The notes under the pieces: generated by a model | Database searches by the model: none | Told to the model about the DNA's origin: nothing | What the model saw: the letters and a program-made list of their open reading frames with translations, nothing else | Shown here: positions 57,191 to 64,000 of the stretch, piece by piece | Layout: each line of letters opens with the position of its first letter | Numbering within the stretch: position 1 is the first letter of the stretch | Made by a program: the position numbers and the translations under genes | Source of the DNA: Polyangia bacterium | GTDB taxonomy: Bacteria; Myxococcota_A; Polyangia; Nannocystales; Nannocystaceae | Direction of reading: 5' to 3' | Length of the DNA: 64,000 nt | Assembly (NCBI GenBank): GCA_030429545.1 | Contig: JAUIFF010000021.1 | Coordinates: 94,964 to 158,963, forward strand

Positions 57191-59074
57191 TTAGCGAAGT
57201 GCATACCCTACTGGGAATCCTTGGCCAGAGGGCGCATCCTCGACTTGGAATGTGTCATCACCATCCAATACCCATAGTTTGCTCACCCCTAAACTATTCC
57301 ACCAATAAATTTCTGCCCGGGCCCCTCCAACACCTTGCCCATTGTCCTTGAAGTTACCGGCTATCGGAAGCATTTCTCTGTGGGCAGGATTGTTAGTGAG
57401 CGCGGGAGGGATGTTGGTAACCCCTTCAAGCACCTGGTTTGTACTAAATACCCATATAAACTCACTGGTAGTCGTTTGAGCAATCCAGTACAGCTGATCG
57501 CGGCCAAGTCCAAGTAGATCATGGGAGAACAGTTTATACTTGTTGTCGAGTGTGGGAGGAGCAAGTGTTGTTACGTTAGTTCCAGGACCTTGTGAGCCGC
57601 CGAACCAGATAATTACATCTTCGCCCGGTACATACCAGACAATATCAGAAGCTCCGTCGCCATCAAAGTCTCCAACGGAAGTGTGTGCTACATCAAAAGG
57701 CCTTAATCCAGGCACTCCTTTTGAGTATGGGTTAAACGGAATATATGACCACGTTTTTTCAACGGGGAAATACCACTTTCCAGCGTCACTAGAAAAAGAA
57801 GACGACTGAGTAGTGTCAATGTATAATATGTCGTCGTTGCCGTTAGCGTCGAAATCCCCTGTAAAGACATCGAAGCGGTCAAAACGACTGGCGCCAAATA
57901 CTCCAGCCGGACTTAGAGTTTCTGCGACTAGGGGTTCGTCGTTGAAACCAAAGTAAAACAATTGATCCCAGAGCACACCATTTGGTAGCTCCGAAAAAAA
58001 CCTTCCTACAGAGGGTATTCCGAGGGGGCTTGCATCTTCGGGAATCAAAAATTCTTCAAACGACTGGCCATCGTCAGTACGGCGAAAGTACTGATCAGTG
58101 ACATCTTCCTCAAAGGGACTTAACAGTAGAAGGTCGTCCTTTCCATCGATGGAAAGATCGACTGCGATCGGTCGTTGTCCTGCTCCGTTGGGAGTGTTCG
58201 TCGTTTGTATTGTAAGATTTTCTCCTCCAAATAAAATCGTATTGCTTTCCGGTGAGCCGCTTGATGAGTAAAAGAAAATGTCCGCCAACCCGTCACCATT
58301 GAAATCAGTATCCGTTACGCGGGGCATAGCGTATATTGTACGAGCCCCGCGAGCATCAAGTCTTGAGATTTCTCTGTTCCCTTCCCCATTTGCGCATTGA
58401 TTGTACATCATTGTGGAGTTGACATCATACGGGCTAACGCTAAATTTTACTTCCTCGAATTCCGCAGCAGCATTACAGACATGGAGATCGGGAAGATCGT
58501 CAGTTATAACCATCTCATGTCGGAGGCCGACTATATGGCCCAGTTCATGGGTAATAGTTCGTATTTGACCTAGAAGTGTAGGGCAGTTCAAAGCGCCATT
58601 TGTCGCATTGAGGAATAGAACTCTCTTCGAAACATCTCCACCTTGTAAATCACTAGGTTTGAAGGCCAAGCCTCCACAGACAGGGTCGGAACGCTTTCGT
58701 ACTCGGAACGCTGGACCGCCCTGTTGGTAGTCGACGCAGTCGTCGTCAAATTCGGGTAAATGAATAAAGTTGACATCTATAACCCGCTCCCAGTCTTGGG
58801 TGGCAGTGTTCATAGCTTCGAGAACGGTGTCGTACTCTGACGGGTCTTCAAAGTCCACCGAGGCTCGGGAGACACAATAAGTGAGCTTCACACGGTTGTC
58901 TGGAAACAGAACATCAGCGTATCCCATCTTTTTTAGGAAAACAGCACGCGTGACTCCACTATTTCCGTGGGCCTGAGAATAGTTTCCTAGAGATCTTTCG
59001 TGCACGTGGAGTTCGACGTCCACTGCGTTACACGCCAAGCCTGTGGCTAGAGCCGTTGAGATTACAATGCGCAC
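57191..59074 (-). CDS. Metzincin-type zinc metalloprotease lipoprotein with FG-GAP repeats
   Basis: 627 residues from GTG 59074, with ribosome site AAGGAG five bases before it overlapping the end of the upstream gene. Signal with lipobox ATGLAC. The catalytic domain (about 55-250) has the full metzincin zinc motif THELGHIVGLRHE and a Met-turn STMMYNQC. The C-terminal ~360 residues form FG-GAP/VCBS-like repeats (DTDFNGDGLADIFFYSS, DFDANGNDDILYID, DFDGDGASDIVWYVPG). It is likely a secreted, surface-tethered protease. GC content is clearly lower than in the core genes. Middle gene of the operon with 59085-60386 and 55847-57142. Confidence 0.88.
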   Translation of the reverse strand: MRIVISTALATGLACNAVDVELHVHERSLGNYSQAHGNSGVTRAVFLKKMGYADVLFPDNRVKLTYCVSRASVDFEDPSEYDTVLEAMNTATQDWERVIDVNFIHLPEFDDDCVDYQQGGPAFRVRKRSDPVCGGLAFKPSDLQGGDVSKRVLFLNATNGALNCPTLLGQIRTITHELGHIVGLRHEMVITDDLPDLHVCNAAAEFEEVKFSVSPYDVNSTMMYNQCANGEGNREISRLDARGARTIYAMPRVTDTDFNGDGLADIFFYSSSGSPESNTILFGGENLTIQTTNTPNGAGQRPIAVDLSIDGKDDLLLLSPFEEDVTDQYFRRTDDGQSFEEFLIPEDASPLGIPSVGRFFSELPNGVLWDQLFYFGFNDEPLVAETLSPAGVFGASRFDRFDVFTGDFDANGNDDILYIDTTQSSSFSSDAGKWYFPVEKTWSYIPFNPYSKGVPGLRPFDVAHTSVGDFDGDGASDIVWYVPGEDVIIWFGGSQGPGTNVTTLAPPTLDNKYKLFSHDLLGLGRDQLYWIAQTTTSEFIWVFSTNQVLEGVTNIPPALTNNPAHREMLPIAGNFKDNGQGVGGARAEIYWWNSLGVSKLWVLDGDDTFQVEDAPSGQGFPVGYALR

Positions 59075-59084
59075 TGCAACTCCT

Positions 59085-60386
59085 TTAATTCATGTTGAAG
59101 CGACACATCCGAGAGGTTGACGTGTCAATTTCCCAAGCCAAGTAGATAGAGTCACTTGAGCTGACTGTGCTGGTTATATTCTTTCCAGGTGTGTGGTAAT
59201 TCCATAGTAATTCTAACTCTGGCGTTGTGGTCAAGATGCCCACTCCTGAGGGGGTGCGGTACGAAGTTACCACGAAATTTTTTGTACTATTTATCTTCGT
59301 CGGGACAGCTGCCTCTCCTGTTGTGTCGCTCTCTACGAGGCTGTAGTATTTTAGAGTGCCTTCAAGGGTCAGTGAAACTAGGGCTATTTTCTGAACCTCG
59401 TTCTCGAGTAAACCATTCGCCAGATAAAGTTCTTCCTCACCAAGCGAGAGGTCTCTAACTTGACAAAAGTCTCCGTAGTCGAGGCTCCATACAGGATTAA
59501 GAGGAAAACCGGAAGTCGCATCGAGCCGGGATACTAAGCATTCTCCCCCTGGCTCTGGTACAGAAGTGCCACCAATATAGACAATTTCGTCACTTTGAAC
59601 CAGTGAGCCAAAGTAGCCGTCAGTAAATGCATGAATCCAGGTTTCTTCCCCGGCGTACGTGAAAGACTGAACGCCGCCGTCGCCAAAGGAACCAACACTC
59701 AACGCTAGGACCTGATTTTCTGAGGCAGAAATCTCAACGACCCCAGCCTTTCCAAAGCCTGGAAGTTGATTGAGTGCAAGGTCAAGAACCAAAAAGTCGT
59801 CAACTCCAGTATCCTTCCCATGCGAAAAAATTATTTTGTCTGGTGCAACGGCAACAGATGAGGGTAGAGGAAACTCAAACGAGAAGTCGCTCTCAGCGAT
59901 GCCTGTTTCAGGGTTTAGTAGTCGAACATTTACCCTCTCGTCGAAAATATCATATGTGGAAGATACTATCGTATTATGCCAGTGCGAAACTTCGACTTTG
60001 GGCTCGCGACCATTAATGTCATGACACCAAACCATAACTGGACCCGGTTTGCAATCTTCTTGGCATCCATCAAGATTGTTTTCGTTGCCATCGTCACAGA
60101 GTTCCTCTGAGTCGAGCTTCCCGTCACCGCACTCACCGTCCTCTGTATCGGGCATTGATGTCAACTCGGTCGAGGAGGAGTCCGTCCCTGTACCTTCCGC
60201 TGTCGTACTTGTCGTGCTTGTCGTGCTTGTTGTGTCTGTTGTGCTTGTTGCGTCGGAGGTTGTGTCGGGCCCGCTTGTTCCGTGTGTTGTTGTGTCATGG
60301 CCTTTCGGGTGGCAAGCAGCACTCGCCGTCAAGATGATGCAAAGACCAAGAACGTGTTTTTTTTCCTTGTCCTGTATCAGGCCCAT
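59085..60386 (-). CDS. DUF4215 propeller-like lipoprotein
   Basis: 433 residues from ATG 60386, chosen because it places the signal correctly (LGLCIILTASAAC); the frame opens at 60443. A long Thr/Ser linker (DTTSTTSTTSTT) precedes a DUF4215 module (CGDGKLDSEELCDDGNENNL). The C-terminal ~320 residues are a beta-rich, propeller-like region with weak repeats (LSLGEEELYLANG, SDEIVYIGG). Its stop lies ten bases before the metalloprotease start, so the genes are translationally linked. First gene of the low-GC operon. Ligand unknown. Confidence 0.8.
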   Translation of the reverse strand: MGLIQDKEKKHVLGLCIILTASAACHPKGHDTTTHGTSGPDTTSDATSTTDTTSTTSTTSTTAEGTGTDSSSTELTSMPDTEDGECGDGKLDSEELCDDGNENNLDGCQEDCKPGPVMVWCHDINGREPKVEVSHWHNTIVSSTYDIFDERVNVRLLNPETGIAESDFSFEFPLPSSVAVAPDKIIFSHGKDTGVDDFLVLDLALNQLPGFGKAGVVEISASENQVLALSVGSFGDGGVQSFTYAGEETWIHAFTDGYFGSLVQSDEIVYIGGTSVPEPGGECLVSRLDATSGFPLNPVWSLDYGDFCQVRDLSLGEEELYLANGLLENEVQKIALVSLTLEGTLKYYSLVESDTTGEAAVPTKINSTKNFVVTSYRTPSGVGILTTTPELELLWNYHTPGKNITSTVSSSDSIYLAWEIDTSTSRMCRFNMN

Positions 60387-60475
60387 TCGTTGACGATAGC
60401 ACAATAATGTAAGGTTAAACACGAGAAGCCCTTCCAATCGCACAGCCTACCGCCGGGCCGAGTGCTACAACTTTG

Positions 60476-60784
60476 TTATCGCTGCGGTTTTTGCGTGCCA
60501 AGAGCCCGACAACAACTACTAACCAAAACCAAAACTGAAGTATTCAACCCCACCGCCACCTCAAACAACCCCTCCACCGAAAGCCGCTGCTTACCCGACT
60601 CCACCCGATAAACCCACCGCGCACTCTTACCCACCGCCTCCGCCAGCTCCTCGCGCGAAATCCCCCGCCGCTCACGCACAGTCCGCACGATCTTCCCGAG
60701 CACAACCGTCGACAGCTTCGCAACCGACCCGTTCTCCCCCTTACAAGCCACCGGCGCACCTCGACATCGATCGCAGCACGCCAT
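60476..60784 (-). CDS. XRE-family regulator
   Basis: 102 residues from ATG 60784, whose first bases overlap the stop of the upstream gene; the frame extends to 60874 but would overlap that gene. The N-terminus has CCDRCRG, then a helix-turn-helix: LGKIVRTVRERRGISREELA, then EAVGKSARWVYRVESGKQRL and SVEGLFEVAVGLN. It is coupled to the methyltransferase-fold gene and would regulate this block or itself. Confidence 0.85.
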   Translation of the reverse strand: MACCDRCRGAPVACKGENGSVAKLSTVVLGKIVRTVRERRGISREELAEAVGKSARWVYRVESGKQRLSVEGLFEVAVGLNTSVLVLVSSCCRALGTQKPQR

Positions 60785-61359
60785 CAACCGTCCTCTCTCA
60801 TCAACATCGCCGCCGTGAGACCCACAAGTGCACCCGCGCCCAGCAGCCGCTGCACCCACGTCACCTCGTGCCACGCGTGCCCCTTCTCATCGGCCGCCCG
60901 TCGCTTCCCCCACGGGTACAAAAACGCCGTCAAGCTCAGCGGATCCACGAACACCAAAAACAGGTTCTCCTCCGCCCCTGCGATCCGCTTCAACTCCTTG
61001 ATCGCCGGCTCGATCGCCTCCACGTACTCCAGCACGCAGCTCACGTACACCACCGACGAATCATCCTCGATCGCCTCGACTCCCTTCGTGATGTCAGCTG
61101 CGATCGACACGGGGCACGCCGGGCACCCGTTGAGGTCGACGCACACGGCCCCGCAGTCGTAAGCCTGCACCAATCTCGTGTGTAGCCCTGCGTTTGGATC
61201 TCCGACCACCACCAACTGGCGCCCGGTCTCCATGCTTCGTTTTGTTGCAGCTTCAAATTGTTTTTGCCTGCGCCGAAACCTTCCCATTGCGACAGCTCCC
61301 TCATAGGCGAGTGTGGTGAGAAGTCCGGTGGCTGCGACTACGCGACGTGTTGAGGACAT
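60784..61359 (-). CDS. Methyltransferase-fold membrane protein of unknown role
   Basis: 191 residues from ATG 61359; the frame opens at 61446. A hydrophobic N-terminus (VVAATGLLTTLAYEGAVA) is followed by a basic stretch and a domain with VVVGDPNAGLHTRLVQAYDC, then CVDLNGCPACPVSIAADITK and SSVVYVSCVLEYVEAIEPAI. This looks like a class I SAM-methyltransferase fold with a GDPxxG loop, known to me only as a hypothetical family in phage and mobile DNA. A second hydrophobic segment lies near the C-terminus (LLGAGALVGLTAAML). It may be membrane attached at both ends. Overlaps its neighbours on both sides, indicating an operon. Confidence 0.6.
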   Translation of the reverse strand: MSSTRRVVAATGLLTTLAYEGAVAMGRFRRRQKQFEAATKRSMETGRQLVVVGDPNAGLHTRLVQAYDCGAVCVDLNGCPACPVSIAADITKGVEAIEDDSSVVYVSCVLEYVEAIEPAIKELKRIAGAEENLFLVFVDPLSLTAFLYPWGKRRAADEKGHAWHEVTWVQRLLGAGALVGLTAAMLMREDG

Positions 61360-61856
61360 GGGTCTCCTGCTCCTGCTGTTACGAGTTTTCGATTGTCGGA
61401 CCGGCCGATGGAGGTCCACGTCCACCAGGTCAACGCATCCACGCACGGCGGCAGCTGGCCCAGCTGCTCCTCCATCCGCTTCGCATCGGTCTTCACCGCT
61501 CCGAGTGTGGGCCAGACAGTCTTAAAACCCTTCTCCTGGTAGGAGCGGATGCACTTCTCGATGAACGGGTCGCCGTACTGGTTCGTTGAGTCATATGCCT
61601 GCGGCATCCCGCCGTCGAGCCGCGACGAATAGACATCGGACCGGGCGTCGCCGTGCGAGTCCATGCGCTCGGGTGCCATGTAGCCGATCGAGGCGATGAC
61701 CTGCGATGTTTGGTGCGCCGGCAAATCGCACAGGGCGGTACAGTCGACGCTTATCTCGTATCTCAAAAATAATCGGTGGTTTGTTTTCTCGCCGCCCGCG
61801 ACTGATCTTCGATCGTTTCCATGTACTTGCGAGGTGTAACAGATGCTAAGAAGCAA
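61338..61856 (-). CDS. Hypothetical protein, probably 5'-truncated
   Basis: The frame is open for 172 codons. The C-terminal ~120 residues look like a real folded protein (SIGYMAPERMDSHGDARSDV, GDPFIEKCIRSYQEKGFKTV, CVDALTWWTWTS), whereas the first ~40 have no coding character and no signal peptide. I do not recognise the family. It overlaps the downstream methyltransferase-fold gene by 22 bp and the upstream coiled-coil gene by 11 bp. A truncated gene brought here by recombination, or a start within the frame near 61680, are both possible. Confidence 0.45.
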   Translation of the reverse strand: MLLSICYTSQVHGNDRRSVAGGEKTNHRLFLRYEISVDCTALCDLPAHQTSQVIASIGYMAPERMDSHGDARSDVYSSRLDGGMPQAYDSTNQYGDPFIEKCIRSYQEKGFKTVWPTLGAVKTDAKRMEEQLGQLPPCVDALTWWTWTSIGRSDNRKLVTAGAGDPCPQHVA

Positions 61857-63117
61857 ACGGGCGTTTGGCCCAGGCTTCCTGAAAGTCTTCTAAAGTATCC
61901 AGTGGGGGTGGGTGGATACCACATTCTTCTGTTATTTTTGAGTGAATACCTCGAAGCTTTGTCAAGCATTCTGTAATTATTCCCGGGGGAGGGTCAGCGA
62001 GGTACCTCTGGGCAGCGGCTTCCGAAATTCCCGATTGACGAGCCAGAACTAACGCGAGACGAGCTTTTAAGAGTTGGATAGTGTTGTGGTTGAGGATCCG
62101 ACCACAGGCAGTCATGACATCAAAGGCCTGCTTTTTGAGACTCGATATGGCTTGTTCAATACCGTCCACGTATTCATCTGGTGTCGAGGCATCAATTGCA
62201 TCGAGCTCAAAAATATCTTCGATTCTTTGGATTGTCTTCTCTAGACCCCTACGGTCGTTGAGTCGCTCGCTGATGGTATTGCGAAGGCGCCGCTCAAGAG
62301 CGCTAGATGTTTCCCTCAGGTTCTTGAGTTTGGCCTGTAGCTCGGAGTGTTCATTCTCAAGGTTTTTGTTTGCCACCCGTAATGCAGAGGCGTCACGGCG
62401 CGCCTCCTCGATTTCTCGCTCAGCCTTGTTGCGCGTGGCTGTTAACGTCTCCTCTAGGAAGTTCGTTTTTTGAACGAGTGCCTGGTGCTCCCTCTCGAGT
62501 TGTTGGCGGTTCGAAAGCTCTCTAGCGTGGCTTGCCTTCAAGGTATGGAATTCTGCTTGTAGACTGGCAAGTTCCGCGGCCAGCTGATCCCGCTCGGCGC
62601 GAATTGAGCTTTTCGGCGGCTTTGCTTCTCCCGGAGTGAGCGCTGGCCGATGGAGCATCGCTGGTGTGACGACCTCGCGGATCGACGCTCCAAGCGGTTG
62701 GTGACGGTCGCACGCCCGCGAGAACCACACCGTCCAACGCCGCGCGCTCCGCTGTGTCACGAGACCGCAAACCGAGGCGATCAGCCGTAGAGCCGCAGGC
62801 ATGTCGCTAGCGATCGGGTAGCTGGTGATCAACTCCGCGTGCATGAGCATGCGGAAGAGCTTTGCGGCTGAGACGGTGACATCGGCCCAACCGAGGCGAC
62901 AAGCGGCCGGGATCGCGGTGAGCAAGTCCTTCGCGGCGTTCAGCCCCCGACTACCTCGAGGGAGCGAAGCAATCCGCGAGCGACAAAACGCCTCAACGAT
63001 CGTCGGCCCATCAACTTCATCGAGCGCACTTTTACCTGTCTCTTCAACCACCATCAGCCCATGGTTGATCGCGTCACGATCGTTCCACAATGGGAAACAT
63101 CGCTCAATACTCACCAA
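61846..63117 (-). CDS. Coiled-coil protein of unknown function
   Basis: 423 residues. Residues 1-165 form a mostly helical globular domain (GRGLNAAKDLLTAIPAACRL-like region, ARRWTVWFSRACDRHQPLG). Residues ~170-290 are a long coiled coil rich in Glu, Arg, Lys and Leu (AELASLQAEFHTLKASHARE, LENEHSELQAKLKNLRETSS). A C-terminal domain of ~130 residues ends PPPLDTLEDFQEAWAKRPFA. No nuclease, ATPase or DNA-binding motif is visible. It leads the leftward accessory block. Proteins with this layout occur in plasmid, phage and defence loci, but nothing specific supports a role. Confidence 0.65.
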   Translation of the reverse strand: MVSIERCFPLWNDRDAINHGLMVVEETGKSALDEVDGPTIVEAFCRSRIASLPRGSRGLNAAKDLLTAIPAACRLGWADVTVSAAKLFRMLMHAELITSYPIASDMPAALRLIASVCGLVTQRSARRWTVWFSRACDRHQPLGASIREVVTPAMLHRPALTPGEAKPPKSSIRAERDQLAAELASLQAEFHTLKASHARELSNRQQLEREHQALVQKTNFLEETLTATRNKAEREIEEARRDASALRVANKNLENEHSELQAKLKNLRETSSALERRLRNTISERLNDRRGLEKTIQRIEDIFELDAIDASTPDEYVDGIEQAISSLKKQAFDVMTACGRILNHNTIQLLKARLALVLARQSGISEAAAQRYLADPPPGIITECLTKLRGIHSKITEECGIHPPPLDTLEDFQEAWAKRPFAS

Positions 63118-63613
63118 ACGAATGACGAATCAATGACGAATAAGTGCGCGATTGTCATTAATTCATCGACTATGCGCCAGCGAATATGCTCGCTCGAGCT
63201 CGAAGGTCAGTCTGGAGTTCAATCGCTGATAAAGCCGCAGGCCAGACCCTGTTACTAAACGGTTGCTTGAGTTGGGGCAGGTCGTACCGCTCGGCCGAGT
63301 GCGACCCCACAGATCTTGGCGGCCTGTGTGAGCGCCCGACGATTTCGACCGAACCTGCCGACTGTGCACCTGGTGTGCATCTGGTGACCGGGCCCGTGAC
63401 CAAACTCGGGCAACTCGGCGACCACAACCGGCGAGCAACCGCTACCGACCAACCGGCGACCGGCCGGGCGACCAACCAAACTGTGCACTTGGTGACCGGC
63501 CCGGTGTGCATCTGGCGAACAACTGTGCACCTGGTGAACCGGCCCGGTGCACCTGGTGACCAACCGTCGGTGAACTCGGCACCCGGGCAATCGGGTTTGT
63601 CGCGGCCGATCCA
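63118..63613. other. Non-coding region with degenerate repeats
   Basis: About 500 bp between the leftward coiled-coil gene and the small rightward ORF. The first ~60 bp are AT-rich (ACGAATCAATGACGAATAAG) and hold a direct repeat ATGACGAAT, probably the promoter of the coiled-coil gene. From 63350 on it is a degenerate repeat tract listed separately. Frames crossing it are low-complexity and unconvincing. Confidence 0.5.
63360..63565. repeat. Degenerate direct repeats based on GTGCACCTGGTGACCGGCCC
   Basis: Related units occur at about 63365, 63483, 63505, 63524 and 63548: CTGTGCACCTGGTGTGCATC, TGTGCACTTGGTGACCGGCC, GTGTGCATCTGGCGAACAAC, TGTGCACCTGGTGAACCGGC, GTGCACCTGGTGACCAACC. Spacing is irregular and copies are imperfect. 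Not a CRISPR array. Confidence 0.7.
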
Positions 63614-63883
63614 GTGGTGCCCGAGTTGGTGGAGTTGCTGCAATGGCGTGGGGGCGAACTTATCCTTACCAACCGCCACTTTCACGAGCTGCAAACCCTC
63701 GACACTGATCTGGATGCCACATGCTCCGTGCGGATGACTGACGGGAGCCTGGTTGTGGCGGGCGAAGTCGGCGACGATGCTGAAGTTCGGCTCTACCGGC
63801 AGGGTGGCGGCCTGTGGCATCGGTACTGGGCCAAGAAAATCGATGACGCTCGCGTGTTCGATGTGGCGGCCCGGCCCGGGTAG
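63614..63883 (+). CDS. Small hypothetical protein ending in a tandem repeat
   Basis: 89 residues from GTG 63614. The central part (ATCSVRMTDGSLVVAGEVGD then DAEVRLYRQGG) has a beta-propeller-like unit similar to the repeat pattern of other secreted proteins here, so this may be the tail of a larger gene that has lost its 5' part. The stop TAG lies inside the first unit of the 15-bp array that follows. A competing reverse-strand frame (63170-63820) is less convincing because it runs through the degenerate repeats. Confidence 0.45.
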   Translation: MVPELVELLQWRGGELILTNRHFHELQTLDTDLDATCSVRMTDGSLVVAGEVGDDAEVRLYRQGGGLWHRYWAKKIDDARVFDVAARPG

Positions 63884-64000
63884 CGACGGCCCGGGTAACG
63901 ACGGCCCGGGTAGCGACGGCCCGGGTAGCGACGGCCCGGGTAGCGACGGCCCGGGTAGCGACGGCCCGGGTAGCGACGGCCCGGGTAGCGACGGCCCGGG
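63875..64000. repeat. 15-bp tandem repeat array (CCCGGGTAGCGACGG)n, continuing past the window
   Basis: Eight full units plus a partial one are present; unit 2 has GTAAC in place of GTAGC, the others are identical. In one forward frame the unit reads Asp-Gly-Pro-Gly-Ser without stops, in a second it is open as TARVA, and in the third (that of the upstream ORF) it contains TAG. The array reaches the window end, so its length is unknown. Confidence 0.95.

Noticed and set aside
63170..63820. Reverse frame of 216 codons
   Set aside because: Crosses the degenerate repeats and has low-complexity VTRCT / QVHS patterns; no start context.
63360..64000. CRISPR-like array
   Set aside because: Units are short, have no spacers of constant length, and no cas genes are nearby.

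Overview
The window looks like chromosome of a high-GC myxobacterium, most likely of the Nannocystis/Plesiocystis type. This is inferred from the many lipoproteins with Thr/Ser/Asp/Glu-rich linkers after the lipobox, DUF4215 Cys-rich modules, beta-propeller and FG-GAP surface proteins, eukaryote-like Ser/Thr kinases with a membrane-anchored C-terminus, and an ECF sigma factor with a Cys cluster. No 16S rRNA or unambiguous taxonomic marker is present.

Layout. 1-4.6 kb: the start of a lipoprotein gene, then cysteine dioxygenase, FAD halogenase-like monooxygenase, isopenicillin-N-synthase-like oxygenase and a divergent bicupin. 4.7-13 kb: PAS histidine kinase, a secreted two-helix protein convergent with a pseudokinase carrying PEGA, glutaryl-CoA dehydrogenase, and two lipoproteins separated by strong hairpins. 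13.1-20.4 kb: the conserved RDD / SpoIIM / membrane protein / DUF4129-DUF4350 / MoxR / DUF58 run, with overlapping starts. 20.5-31.2 kb: propeller lipoprotein, an orphan beta-class DNA methyltransferase, an EF-Tu-like protein that has lost every GTPase motif, GNAT, esterase, an M61-like protein without the zinc site, 5-formyl-THF cyclo-ligase, tRNA-Gly(CCC) with terminator, TrmH-type methylase, zinc-ribbon and CBS proteins.

31.6-45.5 kb is a rearranged island. An FG-GAP lipoprotein gene loses its normal 3' end at about 33.86 kb, where a tyrosine integrase begins. That integrase carries a fused DUF4096 (IS5 transposase N-terminal) tail. Two tandem 498-residue RCC1-propeller lipoproteins follow, each preceded by integrase-tail DNA, then a broken type I restriction subunit, an inverted decayed third RCC1 lipoprotein, a VWA lipoprotein, and a divergent pair of a two-helix protein and a Ser/Thr kinase. 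A fragment of integrase core closes it at 45.5 kb. 45.5-48.6 kb holds an LGFP protein, an IS256 remnant, a lone PLD-family nuclease and an XRE regulator with a 16-bp AT palindrome upstream.

48.9-53.4 kb is a tight four-gene operon: ECF sigma factor, Ser/Thr kinase, secreted two-helix protein, propeller lipoprotein. It is the best candidate for an undescribed signalling system, because the same kinase plus two-helix-protein pairing recurs at 6.6-9.4 kb and 42.5-45.4 kb in different orientations. 53.4-55.8 kb has two tandem lipoproteins with a degenerate MIDAS. 55.8-60.4 kb is a visibly AT-richer operon of three secreted proteins (propeller, metzincin with FG-GAP repeats, pectinacetylesterase-like). 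60.5-63.1 kb is a leftward accessory block (coiled-coil protein, truncated ORF, methyltransferase-fold membrane protein, XRE regulator). The window ends in degenerate repeats and a 15-bp tandem array running off the edge.

Two themes cross the window. One is a set of degenerate enzymes (pseudokinase, pseudo-EF-Tu, pseudo-M61). The other is a scatter of short AT-rich patches, often containing TGCAGATACA or TGTA/TACA elements, inside otherwise GC-rich genes.
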